Assembly (NCBI RefSeq): GCF_963678795.1
Contig: NZ_OY787452.1
Span: forward strand, 496,001 to 560,000
Direction: 5' to 3'
Source: an uncultured Methanoregula sp.
Lineage (GTDB): Archaea; Halobacteriota; Methanomicrobia; Methanomicrobiales; Methanospirillaceae
Length of the DNA stretch: 64,000 nt
The notes beneath the pieces were generated by a model. The model was not told the DNA's origin. It made no database searches and saw only the letters and a list, made by a program, of their open reading frames with translations. Every line of letters starts with the position of its first letter. The stretch's first letter is position 1. Below are positions 9,235 through 18,173 of this stretch, one piece after another. A program made the position numbers and the translations under genes.

Positions 9235-9270
9235 GGTATTGGTAACTCTGGATCTGATATTGGTGATGGG

Positions 9271-9281
9271 AGTATTTTACC
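9271..9281 (-). promoter_or_regulatory. Putative TATA box of the ruvCAB operon
   Basis: GGTAAAATACT on the minus strand, centre about 42 bases before the ruvC ATG, would give a leader of about 15-20 bases. Confidence 0.4.
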
Positions 9282-9409
9282 ACGCGGGGCAGGCTGTGAA
9301 AGTGAACGGGACATGATTTATGACGGGTAAACCAACCTTGGTAGCTATCTGCATTCACCAGAATTAATTATACACCCGGACCTGGGACCCGCCAGAGGGA
9401 TTTGCCGGT

Positions 9410-9427
9410 AAAAAACTAAAAAAGAAA
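9410..9427 (-). terminator. Oligo-T terminator after mch
   Basis: Read on the minus strand, the stop of mch is followed by T-runs (TTTTCTTTTTTAGTTTTTT), a typical archaeal U-tract terminator. Confidence 0.55.
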
Positions 9428-9428
9428 A

Positions 9429-10373
9429 TTACTGGAGCCCGAAGGACTTCAGGGTCACATCGGTGTTAACTGCGCCGACATGGTAGACAGAGCCCGTGGA
9501 CAGTTCGTTGATAATGACCTCTGCCGGCGAGAAAAGCGCGGTGTCGATCTTGTAGAAATCGTATCCAGCTTCCTTGAAGATGTCATTGAACGGCTTGCCG
9601 TATCCCTTGGACTTGTTGCTTGGGATCTTCTCGAGGTAATCCTTGATCTCGGGCGCCTTCATGGTGAGGTTGATCCGCCCGTGGTAGATTGTTGCGTCGT
9701 TCGTCACGCCCATGGCAAGCTTTGCGCCCCGGACCGGCGGGATGGGCGCGGTACCGATGGCGGCAATGATCTTCTTGGTGTCAAACCCGAGCTCGTTGAG
9801 CTTGTAGATCGCGGTCTCGACACAGCGGCCGGACACCTGGATGGAGCCCACCATGGAGGAAGTCGGTGCTACGACAGCGCAGACATTCGCGACATCGATA
9901 TGACACTCCTCTGCAATCTTCTCCATGACTTCTGCATTCGGGAGGTGGTCGCTCTCAAGACAGATGACCGCACAATCGTAGTCATCCTCGTATTCAATGA
10001 CTTCGAACGTATGCTTCGGCTTGAGCGAGAGTGCCCGTGCAGGACCGCTGCCCATGGCAAAGTAGTTCCCGACCTTGACCGTCCAGCCAGCCTTCTGTGC
10101 GCCGAGACATGCGATAGACGGGAAGTCGGTGTTGACGTCGATGAACGGCATCGGGAAGTCCTTGATCTGCCCCATGCGGAAGTTGACTTCGCCAAGGCCG
10201 CCCATGCAGATCTCGGTAAATGCCCGGCCTGCTGCGTAGCCACCCCGTACGCTCACACCACAGTCAACGATGCGTGCGCCATTATCCAGTTCATGGTATG
10301 CGCAGTTGAATTCCTCAGCTAAATCTGCCAGATTATCAAAAATCTCCAGTGCCAGTTCGTTAACACTTAACAT
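9429..10373 (-). CDS. mch: Methenyltetrahydromethanopterin cyclohydrolase
   Basis: A 314-residue core enzyme of methanogenesis from CO2. It interconverts N5,N10-methenyl-H4MPT and N5-formyl-H4MPT in the cytoplasm. The protein is full length and has strongly conserved Mch segments: LGEVNFRMGQIKDFPMPFID, GSGPARAL, VAPTSSMVGSIQVSGRCVE and GTAPIPPVRGAKLAMGVTND. The start at 10373 (MLSVNELAL) is chosen over a site 7 codons upstream because family members begin this way and an AGGGG lies about 8 bases before it. Confidence 0.97.
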   Translation of the reverse strand: MLSVNELALEIFDNLADLAEEFNCAYHELDNGARIVDCGVSVRGGYAAGRAFTEICMGGLGEVNFRMGQIKDFPMPFIDVNTDFPSIACLGAQKAGWTVKVGNYFAMGSGPARALSLKPKHTFEVIEYEDDYDCAVICLESDHLPNAEVMEKIAEECHIDVANVCAVVAPTSSMVGSIQVSGRCVETAIYKLNELGFDTKKIIAAIGTAPIPPVRGAKLAMGVTNDATIYHGRINLTMKAPEIKDYLEKIPSNKSKGYGKPFNDIFKEAGYDFYKIDTALFSPAEVIINELSTGSVYHVGAVNTDVTLKSFGLQ

Positions 10374-10442
10374 TATGACTAACCCCTGTATCATAAAAGA
10401 GGATCTGGGAATAGATAATATTTTTCAAAAAGCCGCCGGGAA

Positions 10443-11567
10443 TTATGACAGGTATTCGAGTACCTTTATCGGATCGTACCGTAGCGTGATGATCCGGGTC
10501 CGTCCTTTTCCTTCACGGTACTGCAGGTTGACCAGCCGCATGGCATCCATTTTCTTGACAATCTCGTAGAACCGGGTATACCCGATGGAAACCGACTCCC
10601 TGACAGCCTTGTATACATCCCCTGCATTCATCTCATGATCATTGATGCTCCGTTCCGCCAGGAATCTGAGAATCTGCCGCTCCTCGTCCTTCAGGGTCTT
10701 CACCGTATAATTCAGGTGCAGATATTTCGAGATCTCGTACGCTCCGCAGATATCCTCCCGTTCGATGCTGCGCCGGGCTGCCCGTTCTGCAGACAGCGTT
10801 GCCCGTTTCAGGAGGTCGATCCCAACCCGGAGATCGCCGCTTTTCAGGGTTTGTCCCACGACAAGATCGAGAAGGCTTTCGGACAATACACCGGTAAAGA
10901 GACCCTGCATCACGCGGGCTTTCATGATCTCGCGCACTTCGGCATCTGCATAGGGAGGGAAATATATCTCCGTAGGGCGGAAGACCGATGCAACCCGTGC
11001 ATCTACGGCCCGTGAAAGGTCGACATCCATGTCGCTGATGATGACGATGACCCCGATCCGCGTCCCCTCGTAGGTCTCGTGTGAACGAAGCAGGGTATAG
11101 AGGACTTTGTTGATCTCGTTCTCATAGAGGAGATAGTTGGCGTCGTCAAGGGCAACGAGCAGAACGATCTCCTCTTTTATGAGGATACGGGCAACTGCAT
11201 CGAAGACCTGCTTGAAGGATGTCCCCGAAGAGGGTGGCAGGTGCCCGACCAGTTTCCGGTAGATCTGGGAGATTATTGCAAACTTTGTATTGTCGATCTG
11301 ACAATTGATGTAGACCGGCACGAGCTTTTTTGTGGTTTCCTCGATCTCCTGGAACACTTTTTTGATACTCGTCGTCTTTCCCGTGCCAGGCAGTCCCTTG
11401 CAGACGGTATTGAGGGGCCGACCGCCACGGAGCCCGGGCCGGATCTGGAACGCCATCTCCCGTATCTGGCTGTCACGGAACTCGAACTGCTCTGGCAGGT
11501 AATCGATCTCAAGGACCTCGGGGTCACGGAAGAGGGTCTCATCCCACATCAGCAGATTCTTCTTCAT
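10443..11567 (-). CDS. cdc6: Orc1/Cdc6-type DNA replication initiator
   Basis: A 374-residue initiator that binds replication origins and loads the MCM helicase. Walker A GLPGTGKTT (58-66), Walker B LLVALDDA (136-143), an AAA+ lid and a C-terminal winged helix (about 300-374) are present. The true start is the ATG at 11567 (MKKNLLMWDETLF), preceded by GAGGTG; the 101 codons upstream in the same frame are not protein-like. Archaeal cdc6 genes often lie beside an origin, and the 475 bases upstream contain G-rich inverted elements (see that entry). Confidence 0.94.
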   Translation of the reverse strand: MKKNLLMWDETLFRDPEVLEIDYLPEQFEFRDSQIREMAFQIRPGLRGGRPLNTVCKGLPGTGKTTSIKKVFQEIEETTKKLVPVYINCQIDNTKFAIISQIYRKLVGHLPPSSGTSFKQVFDAVARILIKEEIVLLVALDDANYLLYENEINKVLYTLLRSHETYEGTRIGVIVIISDMDVDLSRAVDARVASVFRPTEIYFPPYADAEVREIMKARVMQGLFTGVLSESLLDLVVGQTLKSGDLRVGIDLLKRATLSAERAARRSIEREDICGAYEISKYLHLNYTVKTLKDEERQILRFLAERSINDHEMNAGDVYKAVRESVSIGYTRFYEIVKKMDAMRLVNLQYREGKGRTRIITLRYDPIKVLEYLS

Positions 11568-12042
11568 CTCACTACACCTCTCGTGTGATTGGTAATAACT
11601 GCATTGGATTTTTGTTGCCTGTCCTGAAAAACAAAACCTTTTTCCATCGTTCTCAAAGGAAGGGGGTAAGACCCCTCTGGAAAAATGGAGGTTGGATCGT
11701 TTTAGAGAGACAATAGATGGGGAGTTCCCCCAGAAACTTACAGAACACGCACGAAAACTGGGATGGGGATGTTGATTTCTGCAAAGCCGGAAGATCAGTG
11801 TTTCCGTTATTACCCTTGAGTGCCCGGGACAATAACCACAGATCCCACTCATTCCCATAAGACTGTGCACAAAAGGTGGTGGACATCAATCATCCATGAG
11901 GAGTTTTCATACAGACATTCAGCCAGACAAATCTATATTGTCCGGCAAACGAAACAAAAGACGAAGTACGGCAGATGATGAAAGTTACCCCCACTGAATT
12001 GATGATGACGCAGGGGTCTGATGCCGCACTCTTCACGACTCA
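11568..12042. other. Gene-free region upstream of cdc6; possible origin
   Basis: No gene fits here. The stretch holds G-string elements: AAAGGAAGGGGGT (11655-11667) facing ACCCCTCTGG (11671-11680), the near-palindrome TGGGGAGTTCCCCCA (11718-11732), and TGGGATGGGGATG (11759-11771). Origin recognition boxes of archaea combine a TTCCA/TGGAA dyad with a G-string. Here the G-strings are clear but the dyad is poor, so origin activity is only a possibility suggested by the adjacent cdc6 gene. Confidence 0.3.
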
Positions 12043-13194
12043 TTACGAGAAGAGATAATCCAGGAAATCCGTGGCGTTTTTCGTACCGGCACCGCCAAGC
12101 CGGGCATCTTTCTCAGAAAAATGGAGAGACCCGTCGGTTTCTTTTCCACGGATCACAAAAGGAACCGGGTCGCGGGAATGGGTTTTTATCCGTATGGGTG
12201 TGGGGTGGTCCGGCAGGACAGCGACCACGCCATCGAACTGGTCCAGGATCATGCCAACAACATCGTCCACCCGCTCTATGGCTCTGACTTTCTCCTCGAT
12301 ACTTCCCATGTGCCCGGCCTCATCCGGCGCCTCGATGTGAAGGTAAAGGAAATCCAGGTGCCGGATTGCATCAAGGGCATACCTCCCTTTGGCTTCGTAA
12401 TCGGTATCAAGATAGCCGGTTGCACCCGGGACCGTGATCACCTCCATCCCTGCACAACGACCAATCCCGTTCAGGAGATCCACCGCCGATATTATCCCGC
12501 CTTTCTTGTGATATTTCGTCTCAAACAACGGAAATACCGGCTTGTGCCCCCCGCTCCATGGCCAGATCCGGGTTGCCGGGCGCTTGCCGGCTTTTACCCG
12601 GGCCATATTTACCGGATGGTTAACAAAGACCTTCCGGCTCCGCTCCATGCACTGGTGGAGAAGCTCCGCATCCCCACCTTTGGGAAGGAACGGAGAGAGA
12701 CCCTGTCCCACGATATCGTGCGGCGGGGTGGAGGCGGAGCCTTTGCCCCGGGGGACTACGAGAAGGTTGCGATAACTGACACCTGCTCTGACCATGACGT
12801 CGGGCAGTTCCTGCTGGAGTGATTTAAAAAGTTCCATTCCCTCGGCACTGGAGATATGCCCTGCCGAGAAATCCACCATGGTATTCTCTTCAACCGTCAC
12901 GAGATTGCAGCGGTACGCCACATCGTCAGGAGCCAGATCAATACCCATGCTCAGGGCTTCGAGCGGCCCGCGACCGGTATAGTATTTTTCCGGTGCATAC
13001 CCGAGTACTGCCATGTTGGCAATATCACTACCCGCCTCAAAACCATCCGGGATGGTCCTGAGCATCCCGCAGGTACCCTCAGCTGCCATCCGGTCCATAT
13101 TCGGCGTTTTTGCATATTCAAGCGGGGTCCGGCCGCCGAGTTCTTCAAGCGGCTCGTCCGCCATGCCGTCGCCGAGAACAACAATATACTTCAA
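12043..13194 (-). CDS. apgM: 2,3-bisphosphoglycerate-independent phosphoglycerate mutase, archaeal type
   Basis: A 383-residue metalloenzyme of the alkaline phosphatase superfamily that interconverts 3- and 2-phosphoglycerate in glycolysis and gluconeogenesis. It has the family N-terminus KYIVVLGDGMADEP, PNMDRMAAEGT, the probable nucleophile Ser56 in EAGSDIANMAVLGYAP, and the metal site segments HIEAPDEAGHMG and LPDHPTP. The start is a TTG at 13194: it yields the standard family N-terminus, lies 1 base after the stop of the upstream epimerase and has GGAG 7 bases before it. The longer frame up to 13227 would read into that gene. Confidence 0.93.
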   Translation of the reverse strand: MKYIVVLGDGMADEPLEELGGRTPLEYAKTPNMDRMAAEGTCGMLRTIPDGFEAGSDIANMAVLGYAPEKYYTGRGPLEALSMGIDLAPDDVAYRCNLVTVEENTMVDFSAGHISSAEGMELFKSLQQELPDVMVRAGVSYRNLLVVPRGKGSASTPPHDIVGQGLSPFLPKGGDAELLHQCMERSRKVFVNHPVNMARVKAGKRPATRIWPWSGGHKPVFPLFETKYHKKGGIISAVDLLNGIGRCAGMEVITVPGATGYLDTDYEAKGRYALDAIRHLDFLYLHIEAPDEAGHMGSIEEKVRAIERVDDVVGMILDQFDGVVAVLPDHPTPIRIKTHSRDPVPFVIRGKETDGSLHFSEKDARLGGAGTKNATDFLDYLFS

Positions 13195-13195
13195 A

Positions 13196-14131
13196 TTACT
13201 GCTCCGCAAGTGCGGCCTGCACCGCAATTCTCACGCTTTCGCGGGACCCCAGCCGGGGTTTCCAGCCAAGAGCCTTGAGCCGGTCTATTGAGAGCTGCAT
13301 TTTTGGTACGTCCCCGACCCACCCAAGAGCCCCTCCGGTGAAGCGGTACTTCACACCAGTAAGCCGCATCTCCTCGACAAGGATATCCGCAATGCTCCGA
13401 ACATCAATCCAGTCCTCGGAGCCGATATTGAAGATATTCACCGGGTCCCTCGCATGCGCCCGCGCAAAATGCATAGCGTCAACGCATTCATGTACCTCGA
13501 GATAGGATTTGGTCTGCTTCCCGTCACCCAGGATCTCAAGTTCCTGCGAGTCTTCCCCGAGTTTCCGGATAAAATCCGTGATAACACCATGACCGCTCCG
13601 GGCACCGATGATGTTGGCAAACCGGAACTGCCAGGACTTCATCCCGAACGAATGGCAGTACGCGGATATAAGTGCCTCGCAGGCAAGTTTGGTTGCACCA
13701 TAGACGGAAACAGGTTCGAAGGGGGCATAGTTTTCAGGAGTCGGGATAACCGAGGCATTGCCATAGACCGTGGAGGTGGAGGTAAAGACAATTTCCGGCA
13801 CGCCATGGATCCGCATTGCCTCGAGCACCCGGTAAGTGGCGATAATATTGTTCCGGAATGTGGGATCAGGAGTCATGGCGCTCTGCCGCACATCCGGATC
13901 GGCTGCAAGGTGGTACACACAGCCTGCACCTTTGAAGGAATCCTGCCACCCATCGGCGAGAAGATCCCGGTTCAGGAGACGTGCCCTACCGGAAGCAATG
14001 TGTCCTTCTATTGTATCTCTCTTCCCTGCACAGAGCGAGTCGATGACAAGGACATCGCGCCCCTGAGCCACAAGGGAATCTACCAGATGCGAGCCGATGA
14101 ACCCGGCACCGCCCGTCACCACATCAAACAT
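13196..14131 (-). CDS. NAD-dependent sugar-nucleotide epimerase/dehydratase
   Basis: A 311-residue extended short-chain dehydrogenase. The Rossmann motif TGGAGFIGSH is at about residues 6-15, with the catalytic STSTVYG (118-124) and YGATK (Tyr144, Lys148). HLAADPDVRQS and the RFANIIGARSGHG segment resemble UDP-glucose/UDP-GlcNAc 4-epimerases, but the exact sugar is not clear from sequence. It probably serves surface glycan or archaellin glycosylation. It is translationally coupled to apgM and diverges from the methanogenesis marker 12 gene with only 39 bases between them. Confidence 0.87.
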   Translation of the reverse strand: MFDVVTGGAGFIGSHLVDSLVAQGRDVLVIDSLCAGKRDTIEGHIASGRARLLNRDLLADGWQDSFKGAGCVYHLAADPDVRQSAMTPDPTFRNNIIATYRVLEAMRIHGVPEIVFTSTSTVYGNASVIPTPENYAPFEPVSVYGATKLACEALISAYCHSFGMKSWQFRFANIIGARSGHGVITDFIRKLGEDSQELEILGDGKQTKSYLEVHECVDAMHFARAHARDPVNIFNIGSEDWIDVRSIADILVEEMRLTGVKYRFTGGALGWVGDVPKMQLSIDRLKALGWKPRLGSRESVRIAVQAALAEQ

Positions 14132-14170
14132 CAATACCTAATATGTCATCCATGCTATAGGATTACTGCT

Positions 14171-15043
14171 ATGTTTATCGGGATCGATCACGGCACTTCT
14201 GCCATGCGGTTTGCCGGGGATCAGGGGGAATTCAAGATCTCACGTGAGATCGCAAAAGAATTCCGCATTGCCGATCTTGCCCGCATCTGTCCTCTTGATA
14301 AGATCGAAGGGATTGCCGTTTGCTATTCCATGGGAGACAACTTTTCAAAGATCACCCGAATAGGAAAACTCAAAAACCGCGGTCTTGTCAGCCGCGAAGG
14401 TGCAGGCAAGCATATCGGAGGGGGAACACGGGTCTATGATGAAGTGGCAGGAAGCGGAATTCCAGCTATCGTGATCCCCGGACTTCACCGGGACTCTCCC
14501 ACCGACCCCCGGTTCAAGGCCTATTCCCACCAGACAAGCCCGGAGAAGATCGGGATTGCCTATGAGGTCTGCCAGACGCTGGGGGATGATGTGATCGTCT
14601 CGGATGTCAGCTCGAACACCGTTTCACTTCTCGTGACCGGAGGCAGAATTGTCGGGGCATTCGATGCCTGCATCTTTGCGCCGGGCAGCCTGCACGGGGC
14701 GCTGGATGTGGACGCTATCCGGAAAGTGGATGCAGGGGAATGGACCGCAAATGAGGCATTCCAGCACGCCGGCGTAAACTTCTCACTGCCCGAAGATGAG
14801 CGGACAAGAGCGGTGGCGATGTTCGCTGCAATGGAATGCGCTGCGCTCCGGTTACTCAACAGGAAGGCAAAGATCGCGCTTGCCGGCAGCCTTGCACCGG
14901 TTATCGCACCGGAAGTGAAGAGGCTGCTGGGCTGCGGGATTGATATTCACGACGAATGGTGCGCTTCACGGGGTCTGGCCCGTATCGTCCGCGATGTTTT
15001 TTTAGGAAAGAAAGAGATCCTCGGGCTCGCAACGGATCTCTAG
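14171..15043 (+). CDS. Methanogenesis marker protein 12 (ASKHA fold)
   Basis: A 290-residue protein beginning MFIGIDHGTSAMRF, a phosphate-1 loop of the acetate/sugar kinase-Hsp70-actin superfamily, with later DVIVSDVSSNTVSLLVTGG (phosphate-2-like) and KIALAGSLAPVIAPEVK (adenosine region). It fits methanogenesis marker protein 12, found essentially only in methanogens and of unknown role. The ATG at 14171 is used; the frame is open for 239 codons further upstream, but that part overlaps the epimerase antisense and is not protein-like. Confidence 0.85.
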   Translation: MFIGIDHGTSAMRFAGDQGEFKISREIAKEFRIADLARICPLDKIEGIAVCYSMGDNFSKITRIGKLKNRGLVSREGAGKHIGGGTRVYDEVAGSGIPAIVIPGLHRDSPTDPRFKAYSHQTSPEKIGIAYEVCQTLGDDVIVSDVSSNTVSLLVTGGRIVGAFDACIFAPGSLHGALDVDAIRKVDAGEWTANEAFQHAGVNFSLPEDERTRAVAMFAAMECAALRLLNRKAKIALAGSLAPVIAPEVKRLLGCGIDIHDEWCASRGLARIVRDVFLGKKEILGLATDL

Positions 15044-15084
15044 ATTTATATTGATTTATCATGTAAGATTATTAGGGATTTTCC

Positions 15085-15627
15085 TTGAGAGAGCTACGTA
15101 TCCACGGCAGGGGTGGCCAGGGGTCAGTCACTGCTGCCGAATTAATTGCAGTCGCTGCCTTTGAAGGCGGCGTCTTTGCCCAGGCATTCCCTGCGTTTGG
15201 CGTTGAGCGGCGCGGGGCACCGGTTCAGGCATTTGTCCGGTTCGACAACAAGAAGATCCGGCTCCGCAGTCAGGTATACGAGCCGGATTACATCATTGTC
15301 CAGGACAGCACCCTGATTAAGGATGTCAATGTCTTCATGGGAGTGAAGAAGGGGGGCATCGTGATCGTCAATACGGAGAAGAAACCGGACTACAGGATTC
15401 CGGATGGCGTGAAACTCATCACGATCGATGCCACTGCTATTGCCCTCAAGGCAATCGGTCTCCCGATCACCAACACCTCGCTCATGGGAGCGTTTGCGGC
15501 AGCATCCGGCGAGATCCAGTTCACGGCACTTGAAAATGCCCTGAAGCACCGCTTCCCGGGTGAGCTGGCAACCAAGAACATCGCTGCCGCAAAGAACGCG
15601 TTCGACACGATAAAGGGGGAGACATAA
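15085..15627 (+). CDS. porG: Pyruvate:ferredoxin oxidoreductase, gamma subunit
   Basis: A 180-residue gamma subunit (RELRIHGRGGQGSVTAAELI, AFPAFGVERRGAPVQAFVR) of the four-subunit 2-oxoacid:ferredoxin oxidoreductase. In methanogens this enzyme makes pyruvate from acetyl-CoA, CO2 and reduced ferredoxin. The start is a TTG at 15085 with AGGG about 7 bases upstream. It heads the porG-porD-porA-porB operon and its stop overlaps the porD start (TAATG). A TATA-like TTTATATTGATTTA sits near 15045-15058. Confidence 0.93.
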   Translation: MRELRIHGRGGQGSVTAAELIAVAAFEGGVFAQAFPAFGVERRGAPVQAFVRFDNKKIRLRSQVYEPDYIIVQDSTLIKDVNVFMGVKKGGIVIVNTEKKPDYRIPDGVKLITIDATAIALKAIGLPITNTSLMGAFAAASGEIQFTALENALKHRFPGELATKNIAAAKNAFDTIKGET

Positions 15628-15887
15628 TGGGGCTTGCCGCAGGATGCCGGGCACGGCCGGGCAGGTCACGGGATAACAAGACCGGTTCGTGGCGGGTATT
15701 CAAACCGATATTCGACCACGAGAAGTGTTCAAAGTGCGGGATGTGCAGAACCCTGTGTCCGGAAGGATGCATCCATGAGGATGCTGAAGGATTTTTTGAT
15801 CCGGATTATTCGTACTGCAAGGGCTGTGGTATCTGTGCAACCGAATGTCCCAAGGAAGCGATTAGCATGAAACTGGAGGAGAAGTAA
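15627..15887 (+). CDS. porD: Pyruvate:ferredoxin oxidoreductase, delta (ferredoxin) subunit
   Basis: An 86-residue ferredoxin-like subunit with two 4Fe-4S motifs, CSKCGMCRTLCPEGC and CKGCGICATECP, which pass electrons between the TPP subunit and external ferredoxin. The N-terminal GSWRVFKPIFDHEKC is typical of PorD. The start overlaps the porG stop by one base. Confidence 0.94.
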   Translation: MGLAAGCRARPGRSRDNKTGSWRVFKPIFDHEKCSKCGMCRTLCPEGCIHEDAEGFFDPDYSYCKGCGICATECPKEAISMKLEEK

Positions 15888-17045
15888 ATGATGGAAATTA
15901 CCGAGGGCTCGCACGCGGTGGCTGAGGCAGTCCGCCTCTGCCGCCCGCAGGTGGTCTCTGCTTACCCGATCACACCCCAGACCCATATTGTCGAGGCGTT
16001 GGCCGATTTCGTAGCAAACGGCACGCTCGATGCAGAATACATCACGGTCGAGAACGAGCTCTCTGCACTATCAGCATGTGTCGGTGCAAGCGCAACCGGC
16101 TCGCGGACATACTCCGCAACAACTTCGCAGGGTCTTATGCTGATGGCCGAAGTTGTCTTCAATGCAGCCGGCATGCGTCTTCCCATCATCATGTCCATTG
16201 CCAACAGGGCAATGGGAGCACCCCTCTCGATCTGGAACGATATGCAGGACTCCATCTCCCTGCGTGATGCAGGCTGGCTCCAGTTCTATGCCGAGGACAA
16301 CCAGGAAGCAACCGATCTCCACTTCCTCGCATACAAGGTGGCAGAAGATCCCACGATCCAGCTCCCGGCCTTTGTCTGCTTCGACGGGTTCATCCTCTCC
16401 CACACGTACGAACCCGTGGACGTGCTCTCGCAGGAGCAGGTCGACAAGTACCTCCCGGCATTTAACCCGGCCGAGAAACTCGATGCAAAGGACCCCATCA
16501 GTTTCGGCATGTACGCAACACCTGACTACTACACGGAGTTCCGGTACGAGATGGACGAGGCCCAGAAGCGGGCAAAAAGCGTGATCGCAAAATACGGCAA
16601 AGAATTTGGTACTATGTTCGGCAGGGACTACAGCACGCTCGTCGAGGGCTACCGGCTTGATGATGCAGAAACCGCGATCGTTGCCATTGGTTCCATCTGC
16701 GGCACGGTCAAGGATGCCATCGACGAGATGCGTGCAGACGGAAAGAAAGTAGGGCTCCTGAAAATCCGTGTCTTCCGCCCGTTCCCGTCAGAGGAGATCG
16801 CAAAGGCGCTTGCACACGTAAAGCGGATTGCAGTCCTTGACAAGAACGTCTCGCTTGGCGCAAAAGGAGGGGCCGCCGCTATCGAAGTGCGGGACGCGAT
16901 GTACGGCTCCACTACGCCAGTGAAAGGATATGTCCTTGGTCTTGGCGGCAGGGACATCCGCAAAAAGGACATCAAAGAGATCGTAGCGCTCTCGGAGAAA
17001 GGGATCGGCGATCAGTTCTATGGACTCAGGAAGGAGTTGATCTGA
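15888..17045 (+). CDS. porA: Pyruvate:ferredoxin oxidoreductase, alpha subunit
   Basis: A 385-residue alpha subunit starting [20 protein letters not shown] with the conserved [18 protein letters not shown] segment, [10 protein letters not shown] and the [13 protein letters not shown] loop. It builds the substrate and CoA part of the active site together with PorB. AGGAGAAGTAA before the ATG is a strong ribosome-binding site. It directly follows porD with no gap. Confidence 0.95.
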   Translation: MMEITEGSHAVAEAVRLCRPQVVSAYPITPQTHIVEALADFVANGTLDAEYITVENELSALSACVGASATGSRTYSATTSQGLMLMAEVVFNAAGMRLPIIMSIANRAMGAPLSIWNDMQDSISLRDAGWLQFYAEDNQEATDLHFLAYKVAEDPTIQLPAFVCFDGFILSHTYEPVDVLSQEQVDKYLPAFNPAEKLDAKDPISFGMYATPDYYTEFRYEMDEAQKRAKSVIAKYGKEFGTMFGRDYSTLVEGYRLDDAETAIVAIGSICGTVKDAIDEMRADGKKVGLLKIRVFRPFPSEEIAKALAHVKRIAVLDKNVSLGAKGGAAAIEVRDAMYGSTTPVKGYVLGLGGRDIRKKDIKEIVALSEKGIGDQFYGLRKELI

Positions 17046-17046
17046 A

Positions 17047-17952
17047 ATGGCAGAAACAAAAAATACCTGCGAACTATTCGACTGCGGGCACCGGGCCTGC
17101 GGGGGTTGCGGCGAGGCGCTTGCAGCACGCATTGTCACAAAAGCTGCCGGCACCAACACGATTGTAGTTGCAGCAACAGGTTGCATGGAGGTCTTCTCGA
17201 CACCCTATCCAGAGACCGCGTGGAAAGTACCCTGGATCCACTCCCTGTTCGAAAACGCTTCAGCGGTTGCTTCGGGAGTTGAAGCTGCGCTGAAAAAACA
17301 GGGGCGGAGCGAGAAGGTCGTGGTTATGGGAGGGGATGGCGCCACGTTCGATATCGGTATGATCTGCCTCTCCGGCGCCTTCGAGCGGGGGCACGACTTC
17401 GCCTACATCTGCTACGACAACGAGGCCTACATGAATACCGGTATCCAGCGGTCCGGTGCAACACCTTACGATGCGAGCACTACGACGAGCCCGGCAGGCA
17501 AGTGCTCGTTTGGGAACAAGAGGCCGAAAAAAGATATGCCGGCCATCCTCGCGGCCCACGGTGCACCGTATATTGCCACCGCATCTGTCGCGTACCCGGC
17601 TGACCTCGTACAAAAGGTCGAGAAGGCCATCAACACTCCCGGCCCCTGCTATGTGCAGGTGCATGTCCCGTGCTGTACCGGCTGGGGATTCGAGGGTGAT
17701 CAGACGATCGCCATCGCCAAGCTCGCCATCGAGACCGGCCTCTGGGTGAACTTTGAGATGGTCGAGGGCAAGGTAACGAAGGCAAAAAAAGTCGTGCGGA
17801 AGCCTGTCGAGGAATACCTCAAGACCCAGAAGCGGTTCCGCCACCTCTTCAAGCCAAAGCGGCAGGATGCCGAGATCGCCGCCATCCAGGCAATCGCGGA
17901 TCGGAACGCGGAAAAATACGGGATCGATATCAGGATCCCAAAGAAGGAATAA
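17047..17952 (+). CDS. porB: Pyruvate:ferredoxin oxidoreductase, beta (TPP) subunit
   Basis: A 301-residue subunit that binds thiamine diphosphate. The motif GDGATFDIG with downstream [17 protein letters not shown] forms the TPP/Mg site, followed by STTTSPAGK. Cysteines near the N-terminus ([14 protein letters not shown]) would bind a 4Fe-4S cluster. The order G-D-A-B is that of archaeal pyruvate oxidoreductases, so pyruvate is the likely substrate, though relatives for other 2-oxoacids share these motifs. A T-run follows the stop. Confidence 0.95.
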   Translation: MAETKNTCELFDCGHRACGGCGEALAARIVTKAAGTNTIVVAATGCMEVFSTPYPETAWKVPWIHSLFENASAVASGVEAALKKQGRSEKVVVMGGDGATFDIGMICLSGAFERGHDFAYICYDNEAYMNTGIQRSGATPYDASTTTSPAGKCSFGNKRPKKDMPAILAAHGAPYIATASVAYPADLVQKVEKAINTPGPCYVQVHVPCCTGWGFEGDQTIAIAKLAIETGLWVNFEMVEGKVTKAKKVVRKPVEEYLKTQKRFRHLFKPKRQDAEIAAIQAIADRNAEKYGIDIRIPKKE

Positions 17953-17955
17953 TAC

Positions 17956-17963
17956 TTTTTTTT
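17956..17963 (+). terminator. Oligo-T terminator after porB
   Basis: Eight consecutive T bases just after the porB stop end the por operon. Confidence 0.55.
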
Positions 17964-18038
17964 ATACGACAGGTTACTCACGAACCGTCCCTCGTCCACC
18001 GCAGATTCCTGAGTATTTCCTGCCGGACATATCAACAA

Positions 18039-18048
18039 TGTTAATTAA
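18039..18048 (+). promoter_or_regulatory. Putative TATA box of tRNA-Val
   Basis: TGTTAATTAA lies about 30 bases before the mature tRNA 5' end, a normal archaeal tRNA promoter position. Confidence 0.4.
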
Positions 18049-18075
18049 TCTCAAGAACGACATTAGTAGGTTATC

Positions 18076-18149
18076 GGGCTCGTGGTCTAGTCGGTTATGA
18101 CGTCGCCCTTACACGGCGGAGGTCGCCGGTTCGAATCCGGCCGGGCCCA
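18076..18149 (+). tRNA. tRNA-Val (anticodon TAC)
   Basis: A cloverleaf folds cleanly over 74 bases. Acceptor stem GGGCTCG pairs with CGGGCCC with one G-U. The anticodon stem TCGCC/GGCGG encloses the loop CTTACAC, whose anticodon TAC reads the valine codon GUA. The T-arm is GCCGG-TTCGAAT-CCGGC and the variable loop is AGGTC. The discriminator base is A. CCA is not encoded, and no intron is present. A T-rich run follows. Confidence 0.95.
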
Positions 18150-18173
18150 TTCTTTTTGTTACTTTAAAAAGGA

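Noticed and set aside
11568..11870. N-terminal extension of the cdc6 frame
   Set aside because: The 101 codons are not protein-like and GAGGTG supports the ATG at 11567.
13454..14170. Upstream extension of the methanogenesis marker 12 frame
   Set aside because: The 239 extra codons lie antisense to the epimerase; the family N-terminus begins at 14171.
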